DNA from: Capillidium heterosporum
Lineage: Eukaryota > Entomophthoromycota > Entomophthoromycetes > Entomophthorales > Capillidiaceae
Length of the DNA: 64,000 nt
Direction of reading: 5' to 3'
Assembly: GCA_016630905.1 (NCBI GenBank)
Contig: WBMQ01000014.1
Span: 124,001 to 188,000, forward strand
Part shown: positions 47,143-58,572 of the stretch, piece after piece
How positions within the stretch are numbered: the first letter of the stretch is position 1
Layout: the number at the start of each line of letters is the position of its first letter
The notes under the pieces: generated by a model
What the model saw: the letters and a program-made list of their open reading frames with translations, nothing else
Told to the model about the DNA's origin: nothing
Database searches by the model: none
Program-made: the position numbers and the translations under genes

Positions 47143-48436
47143 ATGCGCATCAACTTTAGCACTTTACCTGACCTTATAATCGAAAATATCGTAGTTAATT
47201 TGGAGCTTTCACAGTGGTTAGAGTTACGTTACTGCAATCGACAATTCAACAATATACTGCTGGCCAACATCTACAAAGTGTTAGATAAAGATGATCTTGG
47301 TAACCCAGAAGTTTGGAATGAGTTTTCAAATTTGATACCGAGGTATGGTAAATTTATCAAAGAATTTAAAGGTATCCATCCCAACCTTTTCAAAGTAAAG
47401 GACCCAGCTTCCAAACTTGCAAAGCCTTCGTATATTTTGGAGTGATGTAGGTAGAAAAGTAATATATCAACTACATACCTTAGATAAGAGTTTAAAGCAA
47501 CTTGAATTTACCCTGTATGAACCCTTTCCAACAACTATTGACTTTTACAATGTTATCGAAATGCTCGACCATCTCAATTTAGTAATAAAAAACTATAGCT
47601 TATTAGATACTAAGGTGCTGGATCTATTTTGTATACCACAGCTTCGTTCTTTACATCTGCAAGTAGCCAATAGTGACCCGCAGCTTCTAGTTCGCATCAA
47701 TACCAGCTTTCCCAACTTGAAGGTGTTAAATCTAGATATTAACATTTATGAGTTTGAAATTGATATAATACCCAGCCAATTTTTAAATTTGAGAAAATTG
47801 ACTTTAAGCATTCTATATCAAGAAGATATCCCGAGATTTCCACTGGTCTGTTTCCCTCGGCTTGAATCCTTTTGCTTTCGGTGGCAGGCTTACATCAACT
47901 TGGATGCCTACAACCATTTTAGTAAGTATGCTTTTGATAAGCTACAAAGTTTGGGATTGATTATTGGACCATTAGCGTTTGATTTCTATCAGAAGTTTGA
48001 AGGCCTTCGACATGTCAACTTATTCCTCTATAGAACTTTTGATAACCTGTCGATGCAACTTTTGCTTTCTTTACCTAAGCTAACGCAAGTAGACTTAAGT
48101 GGCTATATAAAAGATGATTTATTCGAAAATATAGTGGGTACTAGCTCAGTTATTCGATTAAAATTGCTGGGTAGAGTTAAATTAGGTATCAGCTTTTTTA
48201 GAGTGTTGCTATTTCAGCTACCTTGCCTTGTCAACTTTACTATCCGGTGTGACTGTCATATATACGACGTGGTAAACGGTATGGATTTCGATATGATTGA
48301 TAATAATGGGAGCTTGGGTTTACAGTTCGTTACTCTCCCAAAGGATGAAGTTAGGTTTATTGAGTGGATTCAAAGGCGATCGAAAGATGTTGTTGTTAAC
48401 TTTAGTAAATGTTGTGAATATTGCAAAGAAAGGTAA
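47143..48436 (+). CDS. F-box protein with leucine-rich-repeat-like C-terminus, frame broken once
   Basis: Substrate adaptor of an SCF ubiquitin ligase by analogy; the F-box binds Skp1 and the repeat region would bind the target. Residues 4-45 show the F-box pattern (LPDLIIENIVVNLELSQW followed by LRYCNRQFNNILL). The remaining 380 residues are irregular Leu-rich repeats, for example VLDLFCIPQLRSLHLQV, FPNLKVLNLDI and LPKLTQVDLSG, as in variable fungal F-box/LRR families. About 430 residues if one surplus base is skipped between 47411 and 47445; the +1 frame gives LQSLRIFWSDVG, a better repeat than the unshifted frame, which stops at 47445. Coding length is 3n+1. The ATG at 47143 could be preceded by one at 47138 in another frame. 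Substrate unknown. Confidence 0.8.
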
Positions 48437-49060
48437 CTATGTACGAACGCCGATGATGAGTAATATATATAAATACCTTGATGAACGTTAGGAATCAATA
48501 TTACCTGTTTATATTATTATCGTAAAATACTGTTTTATTTTAGCACTATACTTTAAATTTATTAGAACATAGCAATATATATTTCTTCACTACCATTCTT
48601 TGCCTTTTAACTACTTTACAAATTTTCATCTATGAAAATTGACAAACTTTACATTTCCGCTATAGGAATATAAGTTTACTGAGGCTATTCATTAAAGAGA
48701 TATATTATTGTAGCACAAGCTAAGATTTAATCTTTCGCTTATATAATTTCAAAAATACAGTATTGCAATTTCATTTAATATATACTGAAATCTAGCCTAT
48801 CCATACTTGTCTACTATTCGCATGATAAATACACATCTACTTTTCTGACAGGAGCATTAAAACTAAAAAGAAAAGTATGAATAGAGTAAACTACAGCTAC
48901 AAAGACCAAAATATAATTCCTGATCTCAACAAGCATAGCTATAGGCTTTCCAAAGTTTATAAAAGGCATTTACAACATGTACCATAGACTCGATAGGCTC
49001 AAGGATCTGGAAAGGTTCATCTCACGTTAATTTATATCGTATTAAGATGAGAATCTAGTT
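48437..49060. other. Spacer, perhaps further P450 remains
   Basis: AT-rich. The last 100 bases before the P450 relic may contain degraded upstream P450 sequence, for example a KDLERF-like stretch near 49000, but this is too weak to call. Confidence 0.3.
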
Positions 49061-49160
49061 GGTCGGGTACTATTCGGTGGAGGTGCTCGACTATATCTGG
49101 GGATGAACTTCTCTCTATTGAGACATAAGGTGGCTCTCTCTGATCCTGATAAAGTATAAG
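49061..49160 (+). pseudogene. Fragment of a cytochrome P450 heme-binding loop
   Basis: Reads VLFGGGARLYLGMNFSLLRH, which aligns with FGGGSRLCVGMSFSLLEQ of the intact P450 1.1 kb downstream on the same strand. The heme-ligating cysteine position is Tyr (TAT), and the frame ends at TAA soon after. Only this C-terminal part is recognisable, so it is a dead partial copy. Confidence 0.82.
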
Positions 49161-50242
49161 GTTCTCAAATCCATATCTAAATTGCATACCTTCTCTTCAA
49201 CCACTCAAATCAATTTCAATTTGGATTTTGAATTATGCACTTAGGATAAAGGATGGTGAAGAGATGAAATAAATATACCTTCATTTATATTGATCTTTAA
49301 TTTCAATATATATATGCTATAGCTGTTTTTATTTGATGATAAGGAGTTTTTTCGTTCCTAACATAGTGAGCTTTACCTTTTGTAACTTGGCCTAGTCTAT
49401 ATATACAACTATACTTATAAGTACTCACATCTGTAGGCGTTTATTGTAAGAGCCTTTTGCCCTAGAAAATATCAATTTAGATATGCTAAGCCTGGCTACA
49501 AATAATAATAAAATGAGACCAAGGAAGATTTGAATAGATTCAGCCTATAGATATTTGTAATGGATAAATCCTACACCTACAAAGATCTATCCTTTCTCAC
49601 ATGCAGCGCCTCATACCTTTTTCGAATTTATAAAATTACTTATACAAATACACGATCCTTATTTCATGAGGTAAACAGATGACTAAGCTAAAGAAAGTAA
49701 TGGCAGCTCTTTGCCTACCCAAAAGTTTGGATAGCCGATAACTTCGGTTGTTTAATAGTATTTTCTGGACGACGGTTTGAATCAGTTTCCTGTAACCCAA
49801 TTTAGCATCAGCTTCAGCGTAAATCACGTTTATGTTTGATAGGAAAGTAAGGTTTACTGTTGGAATTCAGCGATGTTGTGCTATGAAAAACAGATGTGAG
49901 CAATTTTGATCTAAAGAATAGAGGGGTTTAAAGCGATTTTCGATCTTTTGGTAGTGCTTTACCCGAAGTTATAACCCATTCCACTTTTGCAGCTCAATGA
50001 TCGTGTATTTGTTTGTAAAAGTTTTGAAGTCTTGGCCTCTAGATTACTTGAGACCAATTGAAAGGTGTAATGTCTAAAATTCATTGGATATAAACCGCTC
50101 CTTTTGGAGTACAATTTAATAGCTGTATAAAACAGTGTCAGCGGGGAAGATAGAAGCTGAAATTAATAGGGTGTCTATTTATAGCTATAACGAAGTTAGG
50201 AATATCGTAAACCTACAAAACATCCAGGTGGAGGCTAGTTTA
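49161..50242. other. Spacer, nothing recognised
   Basis: Spacer upstream of the P450. A 63-codon minus-strand frame at 49636-49827 has no family features. Confidence 0.35.
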
Positions 50243-50267
50243 CCCTCTGTATTATATATTCAGAGGG
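50243..50267 (+). promoter_or_regulatory. Inverted repeat enclosing a TATA element, upstream of the P450
   Basis: CCCTCTG and CAGAGGG form a perfect 7-bp inverted repeat separated by 11 bases that contain TATATATT. It lies 51 bp before the P450 ATG. The dyad around the TATA box could be a binding site for a dimeric regulator, or could be chance. Confidence 0.45.
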
Positions 50268-50317
50268 AGATACGAGATGAAGCATTAAAATTTTTATAGT
50301 TACGGGATTAAAACTTC

Positions 50318-51841
50318 ATGTCAACAATTCAAGCAATAGTAACCTTAGGTATCGTGGCCTTGATAGGCCTAGCTGTATACAAGTTAATTCCACCAAAGAA
50401 CATACGCTCACTACCAACCGTACCCATAATCCCCAACATAGTAGCTGCCTTACGAGGTATGCCCAGCGACCAACGTATCGAAAAATACGTGGCACCTCTA
50501 CTTTATGAGCACGGTATATGTAAGATGTGGTTCGGTAGTTGGGTCGTAACTATCGAGGATGTCGACCAGATCAAGGACATTTTAGCTAAGCCCAACCTCT
50601 ACCTCAAAGATCCTCTAGTAAAACGTAACCCCCACGGCCTTGTCACTAAACTCTTTGGCAACAATATTGTCTTCACCAGCGGGGATGACTGGAAGAAGCA
50701 TCGTAAAGTCGTCAACCCGGCCTTCCACCGCAAGTGGTCGACGGTACTCATCAACGAATGTATTGACAAGATGATTGAGGCCATCGATCGAACCGGTGGA
50801 AGTTCAGATGTCGAACCCATATTCAAGAACATGGCCCTAGATGGCCTGGGCAAAGTTATTTTCGACGTTGATTTCAAGGCTAGTGAGGACCCTGAAGGTC
50901 CTTTAACCAGTTTGTACACTAGATCCATGGATTCGGTCAACTCGGCCTTTTATTTCCTCTTCCCTTTTTTGGAATTCTTCCCTATTCCCTCTCGTAAAAG
51001 AAGTTGGAAGGATGTAGGAGAGTTCCGCGATCTGCTGCACGACGTCCTCAAAGACAAGCGGTCCGAGTTAGCTATGAAGAAGGCTAACGGTAACGAAGGG
51101 GTCGAAGAAGATCTACTCATGATGATGGTCAAGGCAGCTGATACATTGGATGAGGATGGTAATCCCATTTTGACGACTGAGGAGTTGATTAACGATGCAG
51201 CTGTTTTATTTGCCGCCGGTCACGACACTACCTCTAACACCTTGGCTTACACCATATTCTACTTAGCTACCAACCCTGATGTCCAAGATAAGGTACGTAA
51301 AGAGATCTTCGAATTTATCGATGCTGACAACAAGTGCCCTACTGAAGAGCAGTGCAAAGATATGTTGTATTTGCTAGCCGTTATCCACGAATCCATGCGT
51401 ATCAACTCGACCGTCCAGCGCCTACCCCGCCTATTAGCTGAACCTGTACAGTTGAAGAGTGGTCACCAACTAAATGCCGATCAAAGCATGTTCTGTAATT
51501 TGCATGCCTCCTTGAAGAATCCGGCCCGATGGGAGAACCCTAACCAGTTCAACCCAGACCGATTTTTGACTTTAGACCCAGTTACTAATAAGCAGGTGCT
51601 TGATAAATCAAAAGTCAAGTCATGGTATCCATTTGGTGGAGGTTCCAGGTTGTGTGTAGGTATGTCGTTCTCCCTTTTGGAGCAGAAGTTGGTTCTTATT
51701 GCTATTTTGCGCAGGTATAAGGTTAGTTTGCCCAAAGACAGTCCTCATATTGATGCTGAGACTGGCAAACCTAGAGTTATTTCCAATGCCTTTGGTCTTT
51801 CCCATCCCAAGGATTTGGTTATTAACTTTGAAAGGTTGTAG
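50318..51841 (+). CDS. Cytochrome P450 monooxygenase, membrane-anchored
   Basis: 507 residues in one exon, ER-bound. Residues 5-25 are a single hydrophobic anchor (AIVTLGIVALIGLAV), followed by a Pro-rich hinge (PPKNIRSLPTVP). All family landmarks are present: WKKHRKVVNPAFH (C helix), oxygen-binding AAGHDTTSN in helix I at about 299-307, the ExxR pair Glu358/Arg361 in HESMR, NPDRF, and the heme loop FGGGSRLCVG with ligand Cys446. The C-helix and heme motifs resemble CYP4/CYP52-like fatty-acid or alkane hydroxylases, but the substrate cannot be fixed. It converges on the ABC transporter with 160 bp between stops. A partial dead copy lies upstream at 49.1 kb. Redox partner would be the usual NADPH-P450 reductase encoded elsewhere. 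Confidence 0.96.
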   Translation: MSTIQAIVTLGIVALIGLAVYKLIPPKNIRSLPTVPIIPNIVAALRGMPSDQRIEKYVAPLLYEHGICKMWFGSWVVTIEDVDQIKDILAKPNLYLKDPLVKRNPHGLVTKLFGNNIVFTSGDDWKKHRKVVNPAFHRKWSTVLINECIDKMIEAIDRTGGSSDVEPIFKNMALDGLGKVIFDVDFKASEDPEGPLTSLYTRSMDSVNSAFYFLFPFLEFFPIPSRKRSWKDVGEFRDLLHDVLKDKRSELAMKKANGNEGVEEDLLMMMVKAADTLDEDGNPILTTEELINDAAVLFAAGHDTTSNTLAYTIFYLATNPDVQDKVRKEIFEFIDADNKCPTEEQCKDMLYLLAVIHESMRINSTVQRLPRLLAEPVQLKSGHQLNADQSMFCNLHASLKNPARWENPNQFNPDRFLTLDPVTNKQVLDKSKVKSWYPFGGGSRLCVGMSFSLLEQKLVLIAILRRYKVSLPKDSPHIDAETGKPRVISNAFGLSHPKDLVINFERL

Positions 51842-52001
51842 TGTAAATACGCCGTTTTAATTAAATACTTCATTTTTTATAAAGATACCTTGTTTATCTT
51901 ATTTTAATATATTTGTGTATAGAAACATGGAAATAAAATTGCTGATATACTAATAATATTTTCATAAACAAAAAAACTGATTTATTTTTAAAAGTTTAAC
52001 A

Positions 52002-55000
52002 TTAGATAGCTAAAACCTGTTCACCAACCATCTGATAATATTGGCCACGTAACTCGACCAGCTGCTTGTGGGTACCCCGTTCCACGATCCTACCATCCTT
52101 GAATACTAAGATCAAATCAGCGTTCTGGATGGTACTCAATCTATGGGCAACCGCTATAGTAGTTCTACCTAACTTAGCGGCATCTAACGCCAACTGTACT
52201 ACCTTCTCACTATCGGCATCTAAAGCTGAAGTAGCTTCATCCAAAAGTAAAATTTTGGGGTTTCGTAACAACGCACGAGCTATGGCGACACGCTGCTTCT
52301 GACCTCCTGAAAGCTGACTACCTTTGCCACCGACTTTGGTGTTGTACTGATCGGGTAACGACATGATAAAGTCATGGATGTTGGCTGCTTTGGCAGCATC
52401 TTCAATCCGCTGTTGGGTTGGGTTACCATCTTCCAATCGAGCTCCAAAGGCAATGTTCTCGCCTATAGTCAAGTTGTATAAGGAAGGTTCCTGGCTTACT
52501 AGGGCCATATGGTCTCGGAGATGGGGTAATGAGTAATCTCGAACATCTACACCGTCTACTTTAACTTGACCTCGGAATGCATCGTAGAATCTTTCGATTA
52601 AGGAAACTGTCGTCGATTTACCACAACCACTAGGTCCTACTAGAGCTACAAACTGACCTGGTTCTACTGTGAAGGAGACTCCCTTCAAAACTCTATTTTC
52701 TTGGCGGGTTGGATATCTGAAATCAACTTCAGAGAATTCTACCCGACCTTTGATATCTTTGGGTCGTTTGGCATCCTGGCTAGGTTTGGTATCGATAAGT
52801 GGTCGACGTTCCAAAAGCGAGAACAAAGAGATGGCAGCTGCCTTGGCTTTGGAGATATCTGGACCGTAGGCGAAAGATCTACCGATGCCACCAGCTCCTA
52901 TAACTAAAGCCACGAACACGGCAAAGAACTGTGTGTAGTCGTACTCGCCCTGTCTAAACAAAGTAGGCACCATACCAGAATCCAAGGCCGTTGACCAAAA
53001 AGTTGATGGACTGGGCCGCTGCAAAAGCTAACGAGGCGAAGAAGGCGTTATGATAGCTAGCTTTCAAGGGACCGGCCATAGTTGCGGTATAGTGCTCGAC
53101 GACCTGCCTTTCTCTAGTTAACGAGTTGACCGTCTTTATAGCCGCCGTTGCCTCACACGCTACTTCGGCTGATTGACCATAGGACTTTTTGTTGGACTCT
53201 TGGAACAGCGTCGACATGACAATCTGTAAATATCCGGCACCGATAAGTAAAGGTAAGGTGGCGCATATAACTAAAGCTAGCTTCCAACCGTAAATTAGAC
53301 CTACTATAATAGATCCTATCAAGTTGGTGAAGGTTTGAGCTAAAGTACCTAACGTGACACCAGATAATCCTTGGATATCTTGAGCGTCAGTCGACATTTT
53401 GGAAGTTAGAGAGCCAGTTGTGTTCTCCGATCTATCAAACCAGCCCGGTTCTTGTTCTAGGATGGCGGCAAAGGCCTTTATGCGTAGGCGTGTCGTCAGC
53501 TTCTCGGCTGCTATACCAAAGAACCCGATTTGGGCGAAAGTGGCAATACCAGCCCCCAAGGCGATTAAAAGGAACATGAGAGACCAAAAGTTGGTACCAT
53601 CTCTAAGTTCTTGTCCAGTCTTAAGGAATACGGTCAAGATGTTGGAAAAGATGATGGCGAAGATGGGGTAGATTAGGCCTAAAGCGATTGCACCCAAAGT
53701 TCCCATGATGTAGAGATGCATCTCGCTTTTGTTAATGGCAAACACCTTCAAGGAGAGTTTGAGCCCTGATGTGTTGATCTTACGCTCCTCAATAGTTTGC
53801 AAGTTGTTGCTTTCAGGGTCCAACGAATGATAGGTATCGAGTTTCCTGATAATAGTTTCTTCGATCGGTGTATCGCTTTGAGACTCCTGATAGTTGACGT
53901 CCTGAAGCTTGGTCAATCTTGCATAAACTTCATCTAATTCGATAAGCTCCCTATGGGTACCTTGTTCGATAACCTTTCCACGTTCCATAACAACTATGAG
54001 ATTGGCATCTTTGATGGTACTGAGTCGATGGGCAATAGTGACGGTAGTACGGTTTTTACTAGCTTTATCTAACGCATCCTGGACCACACTTTCCGATCTT
54101 GTATCCAAAGCTGAGGTGGCCTCGTCTAAGAGTAAAATCTTGGGGTCCTTGACTACGGCTCGAGCTATGGCAATACGCTGCTTTTGACCACCCGATAAGA
54201 GGAATCCGCGTTCACCGACTTGAGTCTGGTACTGATCCGGGAGAGTACAAATAAATTCGTGGGCGTTGGCTAGTCTACAAGCTTCCTCAATCAAAGGCAT
54301 CTGTTGTTCCAACGGTAGAAACTCATGTTTCGTACCAATAAGTCCTAAAGCTACGTTGGTAGCTATAGTTCCACTGAACAAAGTAGGTTCCTGAGCTACT
54401 AAACCGATCTGCTGACGCAACCACTTCAAATTGAGATCCTTGAGATCGGTTCCATCGAGGTAAACAGAGCCTGCCAAAGGATCGTAGAACCGTTCTAAAA
54501 GTTGAACTACACTGGATTTTCCAGACCCCGATGAACCTACCAGCGCTACTGTAGTTCCTGGCTCAACGGTCAACGAGTAGTCTTCGAATATAGAGACGTC
54601 GGGTCTGGAAGGATAACTAAATTTGACGTTGCGCAGTTCCAATTTACCACTTACTTTCTCCAACTTCTTACCACCTTCGTCATAAATGTCAATCTTGGGC
54701 TGGTTATCAATAGTTTCGAATAGTTTAGCTCCAGCACCTTTTGCAACTGACAGGGCCTGGATGTTGGGTGCTACGTTGGACAATGAAAAGGCACCGATGA
54801 GTATGGCGAAGAACACGTTGACAACTTTACCGCTCTGGACCAAGCCTTCGATTAGCAAGGTCCCACCGTAATAGAAAGCTAACGAGTACCCACAGTAAAT
54901 GAAGAAGAAGATGGCGGCTACTCCTACCCCGACCGAAAATGCCTTTTTGACACCGGCTTTCTCGGCCTTGCCTAGGTTGTCGTCGTACAGCTTGACCAAC

Positions 55001-55746
55001 TTGGACTGCTTGTTGAAGGCAATTGCGGTACGGATAGAGGATATCGTCTCCTCAGCTAGAGTACCAGCATCGCTGTAGAAGTCTAAAGCTTGAGTCGTGA
55101 ACTTGGTGGCAAAGAATGTCAAAAAGCCGATAGTAATTACCAAGGCAGGTATTATGCATAGGACGACTAGCGTCAACCTCCAATCGGCTGTAAAGGCGAT
55201 GACGAAGCCCGAGATGAAAGTGGTAATATCCTGAATAAAGAGGGCGATCTTCTCACTTATACCATCCTGGACGAGATTGGTATCAGTTGTAATTCTAGTA
55301 GCCACTTCTCCCGCTCCCAAGGTATCGAACCACCCGATCTCTTGGCGCATAGTTGCTTGTAAGTAATTCTTACGGATCATGAAAGTCTGCCTACCACCTA
55401 CGTAGATGTAAGTGGACATGTAGATGTAGGTGCATAAAAAGACACCGATGGCTAGGTAAAGGAAGTATAAGGCGTTCTCGTTCACGACATCTTGGAACTG
55501 GTCGGCATTAATCTTGCGCAGTTGGAAATTAGTGAAAGCGTCTACCATTTTGCCAAAGAAGATGGAGGTGGCCGGTAAAGCAGCACCTGAGGCGGCGGCT
55601 GCTAGACCCCCGATTATCAGCATGAGTATTTGAGTTGAGGTTATGTACCGGAAGAGCTGGCCGAAACTTATGGGTTTGGCTTGTGGCTTTTCGGGTTCTC
55701 CTTCCTTAAGTTTAGTATCTGATTTGGCTGGTCGTTTGAAACCCAT
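52002..55746 (-). CDS. Full-size ABCB (P-glycoprotein/MDR-type) exporter, frame broken once
   Basis: Plasma-membrane ATP-driven exporter with TMD-NBD-TMD-NBD layout, about 1247 residues, normal for P-glycoproteins. NBD1: Walker A GSSGSGKSS near residue 405, signature LSGGQKQRIAIARA near 520, Walker B ILLLDEAT. NBD2: Walker A GPSGCGKST near 1040, signature LSGGQKQRVAIARA near 1150, Walker B ILLLDEAT. Each TMD shows the coupling-loop pattern (for example QEIGWFDTLGAGEVATRIT and QEPGWFDRSENTTGSLTSKM). A surplus base at about 52955-52963 shifts the frame +1 in TM12 after FWYGAY; the +1 frame resumes with GEYDYTQFF. Span length is 3n+1, fitting one insertion. No introns. Both ATPase sites look canonical. 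Substrates could be lipids, toxins or drugs. Start at ATG 55746 gives an acidic-basic cytosolic N-terminus. A relic paralogue sits at 41.9-44.0 kb. Confidence 0.95.
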
Positions 55747-55864
55747 CCTGTAGTAAATAACTTTTGTATGATGATGTTAGTTACAAGTGAAGTGTTGGTA
55801 ACTGTCGATTAAAGGTATAAGTTTGTTGATATTAAAGTTAAACTTTTATGTGCTAAGGCTTTCA

Positions 55865-55872
55865 TTTATATA
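55865..55872 (-). promoter_or_regulatory. Possible TATA box of the ABC transporter
   Basis: TATATAAA on the minus strand, about 120 bp before the ATG at 55746. Confidence 0.5.
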
Positions 55873-57443
55873 GTCGAATTGAACTACCCAAACGATTACC
55901 CATACAATCGATTTGAAAAGCCGATTTTGGACCTATACTCCATAACCTTTGTGCCATACAAACTCAATAAGCTCGTTGTCTGATCCATTTCTATAAAGTT
56001 GGGTTGGGTAAACTCTAAATTCCATCAGTTTGATCAAAATGTATAGAAAGCTGTGGTGGGAATCGATTATGCAAACTTGAATAAAGTTTTACGGGAAATA
56101 GTTGGGCTCAAACTCGAATTTAATTAGTTTAAAAACATTGGAAAATTAGCTATTAACTTGTGGGTTTTGATAAGTTTAGTAGAGTTTAACAAAGTAAATG
56201 ACGTTTATCACTTTAATGGTGTAACTTCCGTAACAAATTACTCCAATACTAAATTTGATCTAGTCTCATATGCAAGTTCGATCGGGGTATACTCCCCAAT
56301 TAGTTCTAGATGAGGTGTATACTATTGCACCGATTGTTTATAAAGTTCAGGGTTGTAGCTTTTTGCACTAGAGCTGGGAAATAGTTAGAGCAGGTATCAG
56401 GTCCTATCCCTATATTTTCAAAATTTACGATTTCAAAGTAAAGTAGGTTAGAGAGAGATATTTTTAATATAGGCTAGCTGGAATAGGTCTAATTTGAATA
56501 CCCTTTACCCAAAGCTTGTTATAAAAGTTACGATTAAAGATATTTTTACGAGATTAAATTACGAAATCGTTGCAACTAGATATAAATGTTAGTGTAGGAA
56601 TGTTGGATCGATCTGTACTGTGTAGGTGTTTAGGTGATACAGGCTTAACCTGAAAACTAATGGTGTTAGGGAGACTCAAAGATAAATGTACGAATTTATC
56701 TAGATAGATAGCTTAGTTTATTTGAATAATACGTTCAAAGTTATCAATTCAAGCTAGTATCGGGCATTGAAATAAAATTATATACCCTTCCCCTTCTGGA
56801 TCAGGATAGCCTTATAAATATGTAAAATATTTGCATGTTTACTTTAGACTCTTAGTAAAATTTTGAAAGCATGCCAAACAGGTATACTCCATCAACCCTG
56901 GAAAGCTAAATGAAACCGTTTTTGACTATTGCTAGCAATGCTTTGATTTTGTATTTCATATATGCTGTAAAATAAGTTGAAGATGAGGCTATTTATCAGA
57001 TAAGTATTGGCGATGTACCTCAAAATATTTTATAGTGTGGTGTAAGTGCATTCAAATCATTCCTACATTTTCGAGAGTATGAAATGACCCCTAAAGTCAT
57101 TGCAAGTTTTACAACACCAACATCTATAAGTTGGACTTTAGTCAGTGTTTCTCACATCATTATTTTGATATCAATTAATGCTGTCAACCCAATTATTTTC
57201 AAGCCCAAGGCCGTAGTAGCACAAAAATAACAATTGTGAATTTTGTTTTGGGTTAACTAGATCGAGCAAATTAGACTTATCAAACTATGCAATTCTATCA
57301 AAAAATGATTTGAGCTTGATCTATTTATGAGCCGATATCAAAGGTAGCTGCTATAAGCTTTAAGCCACCAATAACTAAAACTTAAGCACTACATATCAAA
57401 AGCATACTTATAGACACATTTTATTTATTTTATAATAGATATC
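55873..57443. other. Spacer, nothing recognised
   Basis: AT-rich spacer of 1.6 kb between the 5' end of the ABC gene and the 3' end of the first I78-like gene. No supported frame. Confidence 0.4.
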
Positions 57444-58033
57444 CTATCCAAAAGTCAGCTTGATAATTCTATGTTCCTCATCTAAATGAACGTTAAGTCT
57501 ATTAGGTACATACTCCATGGTAACCATAGTATTAGGTGGGATGACCCTATGATTGATGGAACCAAAGTCAAAGTCGTAAATCTAAATACATTTTATTAAT
57601 ATACCCATAAAAATACTATCTACCTTCGAATCATCTTTAACTTTTGAATCTTGATCATAGCTAAATATTTTACCCAAAAACTTTTTGTTCAAGTTTTCTA
57701 TAGCCAAATCCTTGTTGTTAAATAGGGCACTATCTTTATCTTTGTATATATCGTTGCTGCTCCCTTTTTCTTTATGGGCTGAGGAACTTAACATGGGTTT
57801 GGGATGGTAACATACAAATCGACAGTAGATATTGATGTTAAGTTCGGTGTTATCTTTTAAATCCTTTGCTTCCGACTTGTCGGCAAGTATTGGGTTGGAT
57901 TGTATGGTAGGACAGTGACAAATAATAGGATGAACTACTGTGGAATTAATAGCCAGCAGCAACGAGAGGTATATCTAGAAATAGGTTAGAAGTGATAGAG
58001 TTGTTGAATTACAAAGGTAATGAGACGAAACAT
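57444..58033 (-). CDS. Secreted I78-type protease-inhibitor-like protein, copy 1 (intact)
   Basis: 169 residues from three exons (58033-58013, 57974-57624, 57581-57444); introns are 38 and 42 bp and lie between codons. The first intron splits a signal peptide, MFRLITF / IYLSLLLAI. A middle domain carries paired cysteines (CHCPTIQ and YCRFVCYHP). The last exon is a compact I78 inhibitor-like module: HRVIPPNTMVTMEYVPNRLN followed by VHLDEEHRIIKLTFG, matching the family pattern R-V-x-PG-x-x-VT-x-D-Y-x-x-x-RLNV-x-LD. I78 proteins inhibit serine proteases. The N-terminal I78 part and its usual cysteines are not obvious, so this is a variant. A TTTATAAAAG stretch touches the ATG. First of three tandem relatives and the only one without breaks. 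Confidence 0.75.
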
Positions 58034-58572
58034 TTCTTTTATAAAAATTTATTCCAAGTTAGTACCTTGATAATTTGTATTTATACTACCCTTTCTTACT
58101 CGCTTTAATAGATGTCTTATTCTAATAGTTGATCATTTATAGGTGTTTGATAGTAAACAACCTTTCTAAAATTACCACGGATAACAATCCACTTGTATTT
58201 AGTTTGAATGATTTTTTGCTAGAGATGAAGTTCTGTCTACCATTTGAAATTTGATATGGAAATTTTCCAATCCAGATAGGCATATCGAAATTTCAAATTA
58301 CTTATACAACAGTATAATTTCCATTACAGGTAATATGTGGGAAATCTGTAATTTCGGATACGTTTCCTTTGAATTTCGAGTACTAAAGTAGAACCAATTT
58401 AACTTTTAAAGCTGTGCAATGTTATTTGAGATAGAAATTGGTTCGCCCCATACCTATAGCTTTTTAAAAGCTCGTTTTCAAAATTATATAGCATCAGTAG
58501 TGGTAAAACTTATTAAAAACTAACATAGAGCCTGTAATTAGTACTAGAAAACCTTATTTTATATTAAGCATC
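58034..58572. other. Spacer between I78-like copies
   Basis: About 540 bp of AT-rich sequence between copies 1 and 2; no frame recognised. Confidence 0.4.

Noticed and set aside
28795-55746. A single secondary-metabolite cluster (decarboxylase, GH3, P450, ABC exporter, zinc-cluster factor)
   Set aside because: The genes are spread over 30 kb with unrelated genes and large spacers between them and no shared promoter motif was seen; only the P450-exporter adjacency is worth noting.
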